A stretch of 64,000 bases of DNA from Dioscorea cayenensis subsp. rotundata (taxonomy: Eukaryota > Streptophyta > Magnoliopsida > Dioscoreales > Dioscoreaceae): positions 1-64,000 of the forward strand of contig NC_052481.1 in assembly GCF_009730915.1 (NCBI RefSeq), in the 5' to 3' direction. Position 1 is the stretch's first letter. Every line of letters starts with the position of its first letter. The notes below the pieces were generated by a model, which made no database searches, was not told the DNA's origin, and saw only the letters and a list, made by a program, of their open reading frames with translations. Positions 1 to 10,297 of the stretch are shown one piece after another. A program made the position numbers and the translations under genes.

Positions 1-356
1 CGTGTATGAAAGGAAGAGATAGAAAAGCAAATGCAAAAAAACTCACCCATCCATTCATTGATAAACTCGGGCAATTATATAAACATCTCATTGTGCATGC
101 CAAGCGTAGAAACGACAATTAGCACGTAACAACCATACACTTAATACAAACTTACATCAAATTAACAGTAGAAAGCATAATGAAAGTACTACAAAAACAT
201 TCACATAAAAACATATGCACGAGCATAAAGCTTGTGATCCACATCCCACATGACTTCACAATCCAGTCCACTAGCAAAAGCACTCCCAATTCTCCCGGTG
301 TTCTCACAGCGACCCTAGTGTCACCGGGTCCTCTCGATCAATACTAGACTTCAACA
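1..356 (-). repeat. 3' LTR of the copia element, partial
   Basis: It matches the complete LTR at 4441-4863 from base 73 of that LTR onward, so about 72 bp lie left of the window. The inner end is ..TTCAACA, directly followed by the polypurine tract. It differs from the other LTR at about 14 places, most of them at CAG or CTG sites of the other copy (see findings). Confidence 0.93.
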
Positions 357-371
357 CCTTCCCCTTGATCG
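357..371 (-). promoter_or_regulatory. Polypurine tract of the copia element
   Basis: On the minus strand the bases directly before the 3' LTR read ..ATCAAGGGGAAGG, a purine run abutting TGTTGAAG. This is the expected primer site for plus-strand DNA synthesis. Confidence 0.8.
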
Positions 372-735
372 GAGATATCTCCCACATGCAACATGGTTCT
401 CGAGCATCTCAAATTTAAGTCGGGTAACGGCTTAGTGAAGATGTCGACTACACGAACATCGAGTCTTGCATTGCTTGACTTCAATTGCATCATCCTTTAT
501 AAGGTCACGGATAAAATGAAACCGTGTATCAATATGTTTTGTGCTGACCATGGAGAATTGGGTTTTTAGCGATAGCGATCGCGAATCGATTATCACAAAT
601 AATAACACTTGGAGTGCCCTGTTTTTCATTAAAATCTTCCAGCAAGCGCCTTAACCATACTGACCTCGCATGTCTCTGCGATCGAGAAATATACTCCGCT
701 CGAGTGCTTGAAAGAGCGAGTAATAGCTTGCTTTT

Positions 736-2223
736 TTAGAGCTCAAGCAATGACCCCGATCCAAGTGAAAACACCCAACCAGTGGTGCTTTTCCGGTCAT
801 CCGGCGATCCACTCCAGTCACTATCAGAATATCCGAGCAGCTTGAAATCTTCATTTCTTTTGTAGTGAATCCCATAATGAATTGTACCATTAATATATCG
901 CAAGATTCTCTTCACAGCTCCCAAATGATGCATGCTAGGTGACTGCATAAATCTCGAAGCTATAGACACAGCATAAGTTATATCGGGTCGGGTGTGAGAT
1001 AAATATAGCAATCCCCCAACAATGCTCCGATATCTCAACGGATCTGCTCTACCAGAGTTGTCAAAGAGAAGTAGTTTCTCATTTGAATTCATAGGTGTAT
1101 CAATTGCATTACAATTCAACATCCCTGTTTTGTGAAGAAGATCAGCTGCGTACCTTTGTTGGGAAACAAAGATTGACCCTTTCCTCTGCTCTACTTCCAG
1201 ACCAAGAAAATACCTCATTGGTCCGAGATCAGTCATTTCAAAGGAATTCAACATTGAACTTTTGAATTCTAACAATAACTTCTCAGACGATCCCATATAT
1301 AATATATCGTCAACATACAGGCATAATAGGATAACACTGCTATCTCCTTCCTTCTTACTATAAACTGTGGGTTCATTTAAACTGCGAACAAAACCCAATT
1401 GAATAAAATGAGTGTCAATTCGACTGTACCAGGCTCTAGGTGCTTGTCGAAGACCATATAACGCTTTGTGCAACCGATACACATAGTCTTCTTTGCCTCT
1501 GATAATAAAACCTTCTGGTTGAGAGACAAAAACCTCCTCAGTGAGCTTTCCATTTAGGAAAGCAGATTTAACATCAAGTTGGTAAATAATCCATTCCTTC
1601 TGAGCACCAATGGATAAGAAAATCCTCACAGTTTCCATCCGAGCAACTGGAGAGAAAATTTCTCCAAAATCTATCCCTTCTCTCTGTGAGTATCCTTTGG
1701 CTACAATGCGAGCTTTCTTCTTCAATAAGGTACCATCGGGCTTGAATTTCGATTTAAAAACCCATTTCAAACCAATTTCTTTCTTCCCTTCTGGTAGTGT
1801 GGTCAAGCTCCAAGTTTGATTTCTGTTGATTGCCTCCAACTCTTCTTCCATGGCTGTAATCCATTCTTTGCTCTTTGCGGCGTCTTCATAGAAGACAGGG
1901 TCTCCAGCTGTAAGTGCAAAAGAACAAGAATTGTAAATATCGGTGAGTTTTCGATACCTTGTCGGAGCGCCACCATCTTCTCCGGCGACCATTTCTTCAT
2001 TTGAAGAAGAAGACTGATGTGGAAGACGATCATCTAGCCGTTCACGAATTTGATCGAACGGTGTAGATTGAACAAGATCAATATTAACTTGAGTCACGCT
2101 TTTATCACGTGCTGGCCCATAGTTTAAGGCATCCGAGTCACCTTGGTTCAGCCAATCCCATCGCTTTTCTTCAAAAAAGCGCACATTCCTGCTGACGTGT
2201 ACACGCCCAGAATCTGGATCCAT
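736..2223 (-). pseudogene. Copia reverse transcriptase / partial RNase H region
   Basis: An open frame of 495 codons carries the copia RT signature: [12 protein letters not shown] and [17 protein letters not shown] near residues 150-180, [12 protein letters not shown] near 215, [15 protein letters not shown] near 250 and the catalytic CLYVDDIL near 300. The RNase H start ([19 protein letters not shown]) follows. The frame then runs into stops below 736, although RNase H-like sequence continues to about 650 in other frames with an unusual density of CG dinucleotides. It would copy element RNA in cytoplasmic particles if the polyprotein were intact. Upstream, the link to integrase is broken between 2230 and 2464. 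Confidence 0.9.
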
Positions 2224-2463
2224 GATTTTATAGGCCCTTGAGTTACAGCTGTAACCAATGAAAACTCCCGCTCGTGACCTGGAATCAAATTTGGTTCTCT
2301 GTTGAGAGTCAACTAGAATGTATCGCGAGACACCCGAAAACCTTGAAATGCTCTACATTTGGTTTTTCTCCGATCGATGCTTCTAATGGCGTGCTAGTAG
2401 CTTCACGGATCAAAGTAGAGCGAGCGATTGAGAATGTAGAGCAGTGATAGCGATCGCTTCCGC

Positions 2464-3594
2464 CTAATATTCGGTGGCATCTTCATTTGCTTTTAGCGAG
2501 TACGTGCCATCTCCGTAGTGATCGCGATTCTTGCGCTTGACGGCGCCATTTTCTCTGCGGCGTCCCGAGGAAGCAGAGCATTGACGGTGAATCCCAGCAT
2601 CGATGCAGTAATCTTCAAATTCTTTTGACATGAATTCTCCCCCACGATCAGTTCTTAGCACCTTAATTGGAAGAGAGACTTGTTTCTCCACTAACGATCT
2701 GAAATGCTTGAATTTTTGATAGGTTTCCAGCTTCCTCTGTATAAAGTACACCCAGCTGTACCTTGAGTAGTCGTCAGTGAATAAGATAAAGTACACATTA
2801 CCTCCTATGGACGGAGTTTTGATTGGTCCGACGAGATCTGCATGGACAAGCTCCAAGGGAACAGCAGCTCTCCTTGCTGGGCCTTTTGGAAACACAGTCT
2901 GAGTTTGCTTTCCTTGTGAACAAGCTTCACATGGTTGTACATTTGTGATATTCGGCAAGCCTTCCACCAATTGCAAGTCGGAAAGTAGTTTTAATTTCTT
3001 TGGATTGATATGCCCGTATCTCCTATGCCAGAGATCAGACATGTCTCCGTCTTGTGCCAAATAGGCAGAGAAAACATCATCTGCTTCTAAGGGAAAGAGT
3101 CTGTGAGTAGTCATACATACTTGCGCCACCTGTGTCTTGGATTCTGCTTCTTTGATGTAGCACACTCCTTTAGTGAATTCAACATCATATCCAGCATCCA
3201 TCATTTGTCCAACACTCAACAAATTGTGAGCGAGATTCGGAACAAATTGTACATTATTCAGAGTGGTAACCTTTCCTCTGCTTGAACAGAGTGATACACT
3301 CCCTGTTCCTTCAATTTTGAGAGCCTTTCCGTCTCCAACCGTGATTGATCGACTAGGAGTAGCTTCAATAGACTGAAACAAACTCTTTTCACCTGACATG
3401 TGATGAGAACAGCCGCTGTCGATGAGCCAAGTTCCTCCTGTTTTCTTTAGTTCTTCATCAATTGCCATGAAAGCAACTTCTTCTTCTTCTTCCTTTCCTT
3501 TTACTTTCTCTTCTTTTACAATGTTGGCTTCTTTATTTCTGTACCAACATTGAGATTTAACATGACCGAACTTCTTACAGACAAAGCATTGCAC
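2464..3594 (-). pseudogene. Copia gag C-terminus, protease and integrase
   Basis: A 376-codon frame begins in the gag zinc knuckle (CFVCKKFGHVKSQCW, CX2CX4HX4C). It continues into an aspartic protease (TWLIDSGCSHHMSG), the GAG-pre-integrase motif (LWHRRYGHINPKKL) and the integrase core with its first two acidic residues (FTDDYSRYSWVYF and LRTDRGGEF). The third catalytic part is degraded: where a QNGVxERKNR block is expected the frame reads ENGAVKRKNR with disturbed flanks, and it stops soon after. The apparent start is internal to the polyprotein, so this is one piece of a broken gag-pol frame. Confidence 0.88.
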
Positions 3595-3915
3595 ATTCTT
3601 GTAGTGTTTGCCTGACTCTCCTCCTCGTCCTGGCTCTATTCGGCCAGCTTCAAAACTTCTACCGATTCCAGCTTCAAAGCTTCTACCGCGCCCTCGTCCC
3701 CTTCCTCTTGAAAAGGAACGGCCACGTCCTCTTCCACCTCTGTTGGGACCTTGATCGCATAACCACGACCAACATGCAATGCCTTTTCTCCTTCGAGTTG
3801 TGTACCCTCTAGATTTAGTATGGCTTCATGGTTCTTCAGTGACCCACTCAGTTGTTCGACTGTAATAGAGTTCAGGTCCTTAGCTTCAATGATTGAATGA
3901 ATTGCTTGTGAAAAT

Positions 3916-4401
3916 CTAGGAGTTAAACTTCGAGTATTTTAGAAACCACTTGCCTTTTTGAGGGAGATCTTGCTTGACACTGCAATTTGATACACAATAT
4001 CCAAAAACTACGCTTACAAAGTCTTGAATACACTCACCTTGCTTCATTTTAACTGCATCAAATTCCCTTTGTAGTGCATGAAGTTGAATGTTGGAGTTGT
4101 CTGAGTCTCCTTGAAATTCTGTTTTTAAAATGTCCCAAGCTTCCTTTGCTGTCTTTGCTTCAGAAATCCTCACCAGAATTCTGGAGTCAAGAGCCCGTTG
4201 AATCAAGTACATTGCCTTGGCATCCTTCTTAAGACTGTCATTAATTCTGGTTGCATCTCCTTCTTCACTGAAACCTTTTTCTACTAGCTTCCATAAGTCT
4301 TTTGATCTGAACATTGTCTTCATCATTAATGCCCAGAGATTATAATTTTCACCTTTGAAATACGGTACATCTGAATCCTTTGCTGAAGAGGAGGAAGACA
4401 T
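3916..4401 (-). pseudogene. Copia gag N-terminus
   Basis: This 161-codon frame starts 28 bp downstream of the primer-binding site and resembles copia gag (UBN2-type): PYFKGENYNLWALMMKT near the start, then KTAKEAWDILKTEFQGD and QLHALQREFDAVKMKQGE. The end diverges from the family after IQDFVSVV. Gag-like sequence continues in other frames between 3600 and 3950, so at least one frameshift separates it from the zinc knuckle. Confidence 0.85.
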
Positions 4402-4428
4402 TCTTAACTTAGAATTTCAAGAAGCTAT

Positions 4429-4439
4429 CTCTGATACCA
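4429..4439 (-). promoter_or_regulatory. Primer-binding site, initiator tRNA-Met type
   Basis: The minus strand reads TGGTATCAGAG one base downstream of the 5' LTR, the usual copia primer site complementary to the 3' end of initiator tRNA-Met. Confidence 0.85.
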
Positions 4440-4440
4440 C

Positions 4441-4863
4441 TGATAGGATCAAGAACAAGACTTGTAATTCAAAGAACAAACACTCAGACACTCAACTTAA
4501 CAACTTCAGATTCGTGTATGAAAGGAAGAGATAGAAAAGCAAATGCAAAAAAACTCACCCATCCATTCATTGATAAACTGGGCAATTATACAAACATCTG
4601 TTGTGCATGCCAGTAGAGCAGCACAATTAGCACAGCCAGAACAACCATACACTTAATACAAACTTACATCAAATTAACAGTAAAGCATAATGAAAGTACT
4701 ACAAAACATTCACATAAAAACATATGCAGCACAGACAAAGCTTGTGACTGCACATCTGCCCAGCTTCACAATCCAGTCCACTAGCAAAAGCACTCCCAAT
4801 TCTCCAGGTTCTCACAGCAGCCTAGTGTCACCGGGTCCCTCTGATCAATACTAGACTTCAACA
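4441..4863 (-). repeat. 5' LTR of the copia element, 423 bp
   Basis: It starts TGATAGG and ends TTCAACA on the plus strand, so it has canonical TG..CA ends. Bases 4513-4863 repeat positions 1-356. On the coding (minus) strand the LTR begins TGTTGAAG at 4863 and ends ..CTATCA next to the primer-binding site. Confidence 0.93.
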
Positions 4864-4907
4864 ATATTTTGATGCAAGAAATTAAGTTAATAAATTGAAA
4901 CTTGATC

Positions 4908-5439
4908 ATGGATGCAGCTTTCAAGAGTGTAAGACTGAGGATGGGTGGATCACTCCAAGATCAGATATTTTACAAAGTTGGTAACTCAAAGGACGTTGCT
5001 AGATGTCAAGAACTCAAGAAGGACCAGAATGGGAGGTTTGGATTTGGTGATGGATGTCTAACAATGGAAAGATGGGATCAACTCAGTCACTTCTTCAATA
5101 ACACTGGGTATATATATTACTTCATATATATATATATATATATATATTTTTCATCATCATTCTTCATTGATTAATTAATTTCCTTTCAGAATTCCTTTGT
5201 TATATATATATATATATATATATTCTTCAGTTGCAGAACTACACTGACTTCCAAACTTAATGTATGTACATGTATATGTATATGTATATATATGATAATC
5301 CTTCATTGATCAATGTATATATATATATGTTCTATTTTGTCACAGAACTATACTGATCATTTTCTTTTGAAAACTTGATTGATATGTGAGTGAGTGTGTG
5401 TTTGTGTTTGTGTTTCAGTTGCAGAAAATTATACTGTCT

Positions 5440-5475
<36 letters not shown>

Positions 5476-7121
5476 ATCATTTTTCATTGATTAATTTCAG
5501 ATTTTGATTTATATAAATATATGTATGTACATGTTGTTTGGTTGCAGAACTGTACTGACCTTCGGTCTGAATGCACTAAATGGCCGGAGATTAGTCGGCA
5601 AAGATCTCTACGTCGGAGATTGGGATCCTACCAATGCTCATGATTTAATCAACTACTCACTCTCAAGAGGATACAAGGTTGAATCTTGGGAACTTGGTAT
5701 GTTCTACAATATTAACTTAATTTGTTTTCAATTTTAATGCAAGATAATTCATTAATCATTTTCATTTTAGGAAATGAGCTTTCTGCTGAGGGAGTTTCAG
5801 GAAGAGTTACAGGAACTCAGTATGGCAAAGATATGATTGTTCTAAAGAAAATCATCACTCAACTCTATGAAAAATACAATAAAACATCAGAAATGCCGAA
5901 GATTTTAGCACCGGGAGGCTTCTTCGATCCTGAATGGTTCGCAGATATGTTCAAAGCATCCGGCCTCGGTGTTGTTGATGTTGCAACTCATCACAACTAC
6001 CACCTCGGCGCAGGTAATTCATTGAATCCACTTTAAATTCTTCGGAAAAAAAAAAGAGTGTGAGCTATAACAATTTTTCCTCATAATTATCATTAGGCGT
6101 CGATCCAACACTATTCGAAAAGATGCAAGATCCGTATGTTCTATCGACGATCGCTCAAACTTACAGTGATGTCGAGCAAACACTCAAGAAATTCGGCCCT
6201 TGGGCTTCTGCTTGGGTTGGTGAATCCGGCGGCGCATATAACAGCGGTGGCCGATTAGTTTCTCATGCTTTTGTCAATGGTTTCTGGTAAATCTATGCTT
6301 GAAAAAATCACAACTTTAATTATGTTGTAAAATAAGATCAATATAATGAATATTTTTCGATGTCGAACAGGTACTTGAATGAACTTGGAATGACTTCATC
6401 ATTGAATCACAAGGCCTTTTGCCGGCAAGCTCTCATCGGAGGAAACTATGCAATCCTCAACACCACCAACTTCATCCCCAACCCTGATTACTACAAGTAA
6501 AAAAAATCAAACAAACAAGCACTTAAAACTTCATGATTTCAAGATAAAAGTTTTATGAATGAGCTCATCTAATTAAACTTTTTTTCTGCTTTTCCTGTCA
6601 GTGCTTTGCTGTTTCATAGATTGATGGGAACTGGAGTACTTGAAACTACTCACAGTGGCTCTCCATTCTTAAGAGCTTACACTCATTGCTCAAGAGACAA
6701 GGTTAAACAACAACAACAACAATAACTGGAATTTAAAATTTGAATTAGAGAACATTGATTATTAACTGATGAATTTTAAGTGCAGGTTGGAGTGACAATG
6801 CTGTTGATTAATCTATCAAATTCAACTGGAATTGATATAAAGATTGCCAGTGATATGAACTTATATCCTCCAAGGTTGGAAAAGTATGCAGAAGAGATGA
6901 TGACTGGAGAGAGAGAAGAGTATCATTTGACAGCCATGAATGATGATCTGAAGAGCACAGTGATGCTTCTTAATGGAGTTCCATTGAATCTAACAAGTGA
7001 TGGAGAGATACCAGAAATGTTTCCATTTATTGCTGATGCTTCTTCTCCTTTTCATGTTGCTCCTTCTTCCATTGCCTTCATCAAACTCAAGGAGTTCAGA
7101 GCTCCTGCTTGTGATTCTTAG
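4908..7121 (+). CDS. Heparanase-like protein (GH79 endo-beta-glucuronidase family), 5' exon not visible
   Basis: Seven exons join with consistent GT-AG sites and frame: 4908-5107, 5548-5696, 5771-6013, 6097-6286, 6371-6496, 6602-6701 and 6786-7121. They give about 447 residues from the ATG at 4908. GH79 marks are RMGGSLQDQIFY, FGLNALNGR, SWELGNEL with the predicted acid/base Glu (codon 5776-5778), ILAPGGFF, and WASAWVGESGGAYNSG with the predicted nucleophile Glu (6222-6224). Then come CRQALIGGNYAILNTTNF and AYTHCS. Plant relatives are about 520-540 residues with a signal peptide and are secreted or wall-bound, acting on glucuronides such as those of arabinogalactan proteins. The signal peptide and the start of the barrel are missing here. 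An in-frame stop lies at 4896-4898 and the copia LTR ends at 4863. Exon 1 is therefore left of the retrotransposon or lost. The stop TAG is at 7119-7121. Confidence 0.88.
5108..5547 (+). repeat. Intron of the heparanase-like gene with four copies of an acceptor-like block
   Basis: The intron contains (AT)n runs at about 5110-5148, 5203-5222 and 5440-5462. The exon-start string GTTGCAGAACTGTACTGACC at the true acceptor recurs in decayed form at 5230 (TTGCAGAACTACACTGACTT), 5341 (CACAGAACTATACTGATCAT) and 5419 (TTGCAGAAAATTATACTG). TTCATTGATTAA-like strings recur between them. This looks like a tandem array of a roughly 80-125 bp unit that includes the splice acceptor. Confidence 0.75.
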
Positions 7122-7591
7122 TTTAGTTTAGTTTTGTTTTGTTTTTTGAATTTCTTTGTTATATTTTGGTTTTTGGTTGTGCAACTCATGCAACCTGAAT
7201 TTTTTTAATAATTGTTTTGAGAATTCAAATTTTACACAAACCTTTCTGTGTCTTTCTTTTATCTTGGTGCTAAGAATAGTTTCATTAGTCACTGAAAAAT
7301 ATTTTTTCTGCAGAGGGGGACTATAAGAGAAATAGCTGATAAACATCTGCTTCACAAATTTCTAATAATCATTCAGTTTAAGATATAAATTAGTACATGG
7401 AAAATGTAACAATTAGTTCATGCAAAAATGACTTTCTCCCAAAATAATCCTCTGTGGAAGACAAACTTTTGCAAGGACTAATTGTTAATCAATTGCAAAT
7501 AAGAAAAGATAACAGAGTATTACTATATACAGAGCAAAAACATTTCCAATGAATGAACACAAGAAAATTGTTCACCAAAAAGAGGAGTAAA
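7122..7591. other. Interval between convergent heparanase-like and MUB genes
   Basis: The two genes converge here, so the stretch should hold both 3' UTRs and polyadenylation signals. It is AT-rich. I see no gene, repeat or RNA in it. Confidence 0.6.
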
Positions 7592-8743
7592 TCACAGTAT
7601 AACACACCCACATGTTGACTTTGGAGGTTGATTAACAGATTTCTTTTCTACAAGAAAAAAGAAATGGAGAATTTTGATTTTAAGAACAATTTAGACAAAG
7701 TTTCAGAGATGTTTTATTGACATTGTGATACATACCAGTCAATTTTTCTGAAGATGGAGGCCGGACGACGACATGCATTGTGGTTATACCTCCCGATAAA
7801 TCGCATATCGGGCTCTTGCACTCTCCCAATGTGTTGTTGTTCTCCAAGATCTTTCCAGCATTGATGAGTTTAAGATCGTTCACGGTCCTCGGTCCATTCT
7901 CCTTCTCTGCATTGATGTAGAATTTTCAGAAATGTGTCAATGAGCAACCATATATTGTACCATTAGTTTGTTGTGTTTTTCAATGTGTTTTTAAGTTTCT
8001 TCACCATACAAGAATGATTGAAATTTAGGATAATTCTTTGGTGAACATAAATGTTTAGAGGTCAATTATACACTAGAATGCGAAAATCTTTGTGTCGATG
8101 AAACAATCTCGTATTTTCAGCGTCTTGCCAAGGTTCTAAGCTATGAAAGAATGATTAGAACTGAAGACAAATCTTCAGTGAACATCGAAGACTAATGAAT
8201 ATTTAAAGGCATGTAATTCACTAGAAAGAAATACATATATATATATAGACAGATAAATAGATAGATTGTATGATCAGATCATTCATTAAACATCAGAATC
8301 AATATCAGAAAGATCTTAACAATGATTTTTTTTTTCATCATGAACTGTGTTTATAAATGAGCAATTCCTTCATCACAAATGATACAAGATATAGATCAAT
8401 TGATCCAAAAAAGCAAGGAAAACATCAAGGCTATGACATCATTTTAATTTGGCTAGACATGGAGATGCATTCAATTCAATTTTCTGAAAAATGGGTAAAC
8501 TATTGAAGAAATGAAACCAGAATAACCAATCTACACAAATACATAACTGCAAAATCACCCAACAAATAGATTCAGAGAAGAGAAAGAGAAATAACATGAG
8601 AAATAGAAACCTTTTGGCCATTGAGCAAGAATGCTTTCCTTTAGTGTTGCAACTCTTGTAGCAGCAGGATACTTTCTGGGGCCAATATCTGATCCATCAT
8701 GCAATCTGAATTTGATCTCTACTTGTTCCTGAACACCAGACAT
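7592..8743 (-). CDS. Membrane-anchored ubiquitin-fold protein (MUB)
   Basis: Three exons on the minus strand, 8743-8611, 7906-7736 and 7647-7592, all with GT-AG junctions, encode 119 residues, the usual MUB length. The protein starts MSGVQEQVEIKFRLHDGSDI and continues with ATLKESILAQWP, then LKLINAGKILENN and GGITTMHVVVRPP, which form the ubiquitin-like fold. It ends STCGCVIL, a CaaX box whose final Leu predicts geranylgeranylation, with a second Cys two residues earlier that could be palmitoylated. MUBs are prenylated at the plasma membrane and recruit a subset of E2 ubiquitin-conjugating enzymes; they lack the diglycine tail. The start is the ATG at 8743-8741. An open frame extends 18 bp further upstream but has no ATG. 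The small last exon (56 bp) was located by its CaaX coding sequence. Confidence 0.93.
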
Positions 8744-9500
8744 CTCCCAAGGACAACTCAACCTCTAGAACCAAATGATTCTTCAAACCTTCTTGGAATT
8801 TTTACAAACAGGAAAAAAAAATGAACAAATAAAGGGCCAATCTTTTAGAACAAGGGAGAATTAGAAACCATAAAAATCACAACTTTCTGCAACAGAACAA
8901 CCAAAATCTCTAGTTCTTCCTCAAATTCCCACCTTTTCCTGCCAAACCACACAAATCTCAATTCAAACAATAAAAGAGCACTTCAAAATCTGACCTTTTC
9001 CACACAAACCACCTCAAATTCCAACCTTTTCCTCTCAAATCCTCAACAAAACCCACAGAAAGATGGAGACTCTATAGAAGCCAACTGCTCTCCAGAAGGA
9101 TTAAAGAAGAGTCTAGGAGGATTCAAAGCCACCATGTAGAGCGGTGGTCAAATGGATCCAGCCCCCAATTGCAGCTTCCATTTCTATCTGCCCATGGCCG
9201 TCCTTTTGAACCTCGGGATCATAAACAATACTTGATAATTCATTCGCAACGTCACCTCCATAGCCTCCTTTCTCTTTCCCCTTTTGTATGTTTTATCTGG
9301 ATTAATTTTCGCAATCTTTCCATCTCTCTGGGAATTCCCCTCAAAAATGACATTTTTGTTTGTTGACTTCCCTTCCAAGAAGGTTTATACTTTCTAAGAA
9401 CAAGCATTAATTTATTCAACATTAGTAATTGGAAAACCACAGTATAATTTGGTCAAAGTAAACATAGGAAATAAAAACAGAGAGATTACCTCATATTTGG
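8744..9500 (-). promoter_or_regulatory. Probable 5' UTR and promoter side of the MUB gene
   Basis: This stretch lies upstream of the MUB start and is richer in pyrimidine/purine blocks than the rest of the intergenic DNA. There is no recognisable coding sequence; short open frames at 9169-9440 have no family resemblance. I cannot place the transcription start or tell whether a 5' UTR intron is present. Confidence 0.4.
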
Positions 9501-9636
9501 TAAATGATTCCATTTGGAAGGTTCACAGAAATGTTCCTTCCTCCTTCACTGTCCAAGACTTTTCCTACATGAACTTGGTTTCTGTATTGAGTCAATGCAG
9601 CCAATAAATAAAGATTCTAGATCAACTGCATTCATA

Positions 9637-9845
9637 AAAAGTAAAAAATAAAATAAAAATTTAAGCATTGTTCAATGTTGTACCTGCCTGCAGATTTCGT
9701 CAGTAATAACACAGCTTCAGATGAAAGACTACAACTTTGATGCAAAAAGTAAAATAAAAAAAATAAGCATTGTTCAATGTTGTATTTGCCTGCAGATTTC
9801 GTCAGTAATGACACAGCTTCAGATGAAAGATTACAACTTTGATGC
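9637..9845. repeat. Two-copy tandem repeat, about 102-bp period
   Basis: TAAGCATTGTTCAATGTTGT starts at 9662 and again at 9764. Each copy is followed by nearly the same 70 bases (CTGCAGATTTCGTCAGTAAT.. to ..ACAACTTTGATGC). The copies differ at only a few positions. The repeat sits between the MUB gene and the GAUT pseudogene, with no coding content. Confidence 0.85.
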
Positions 9846-10297
9846 TTTCATCCTGTTGTTTTGCCAAAATAAATCAATAACAATGAAGAGAAGCAGACAA
9901 CAGAACAGATCTCCTCAAGATCAACAGAACAAGCATTCCCATAGAAATAGAATTTATCTGTACATTTTACAGCATCTCTAATTACAGTTAAAAAAAAAAC
10001 TACAAGGTTCAATGAAATAAAATTATCAGTCCTAGCCTTCTTCTTGCCTCAAACCGTATGACAGGAATCACAGTAATTCAAGCATAAAAAATGCCCAGTT
10101 GACACATGCTATTATGAAACAAAACCGGAAAGAATCTTCCCTGCAACTGAATAGTGCAATCCGTCTAAAGCAGAGCTTGATGTGGTTAATCACTAAATCT
10201 ATCTATATCCTGAATGAATGCTGTGCTTTGAGCTGCATAAATAAATGCTACTCTTGAACACTTGTTCTATATAATCTCCTGACTTTCCAGTCTAATA
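9846..10297. other. 3' flank of the GAUT pseudogene
   Basis: This is AT-rich sequence after the GAUT stop and probably holds its 3' UTR. I recognise nothing else in it. Confidence 0.4.

Larger units (their letters stand above)
1..4863 (-). mobile_element. Ty1/copia LTR retrotransposon, minus strand, cut by the left window edge
   Basis: The element reads right to left. A complete 5' LTR at 4441-4863 is followed by an initiator-Met primer-binding site, gag, a CCHC knuckle, protease, integrase, reverse transcriptase and part of RNase H. A polypurine tract and a partial 3' LTR running off the window come last. The order protease-integrase-RT defines Ty1/copia. The coding frame is broken in several places: the end of gag around 3600-3960, the end of integrase around 2464-2600, the 2230-2460 gap, and RNase H below 900. 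The copy is therefore probably non-autonomous. The right flank starts with ATATT, but the other target-site copy lies outside the window, so a 5-bp duplication cannot be checked. The element lies immediately upstream of the heparanase-like gene. Confidence 0.95.
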
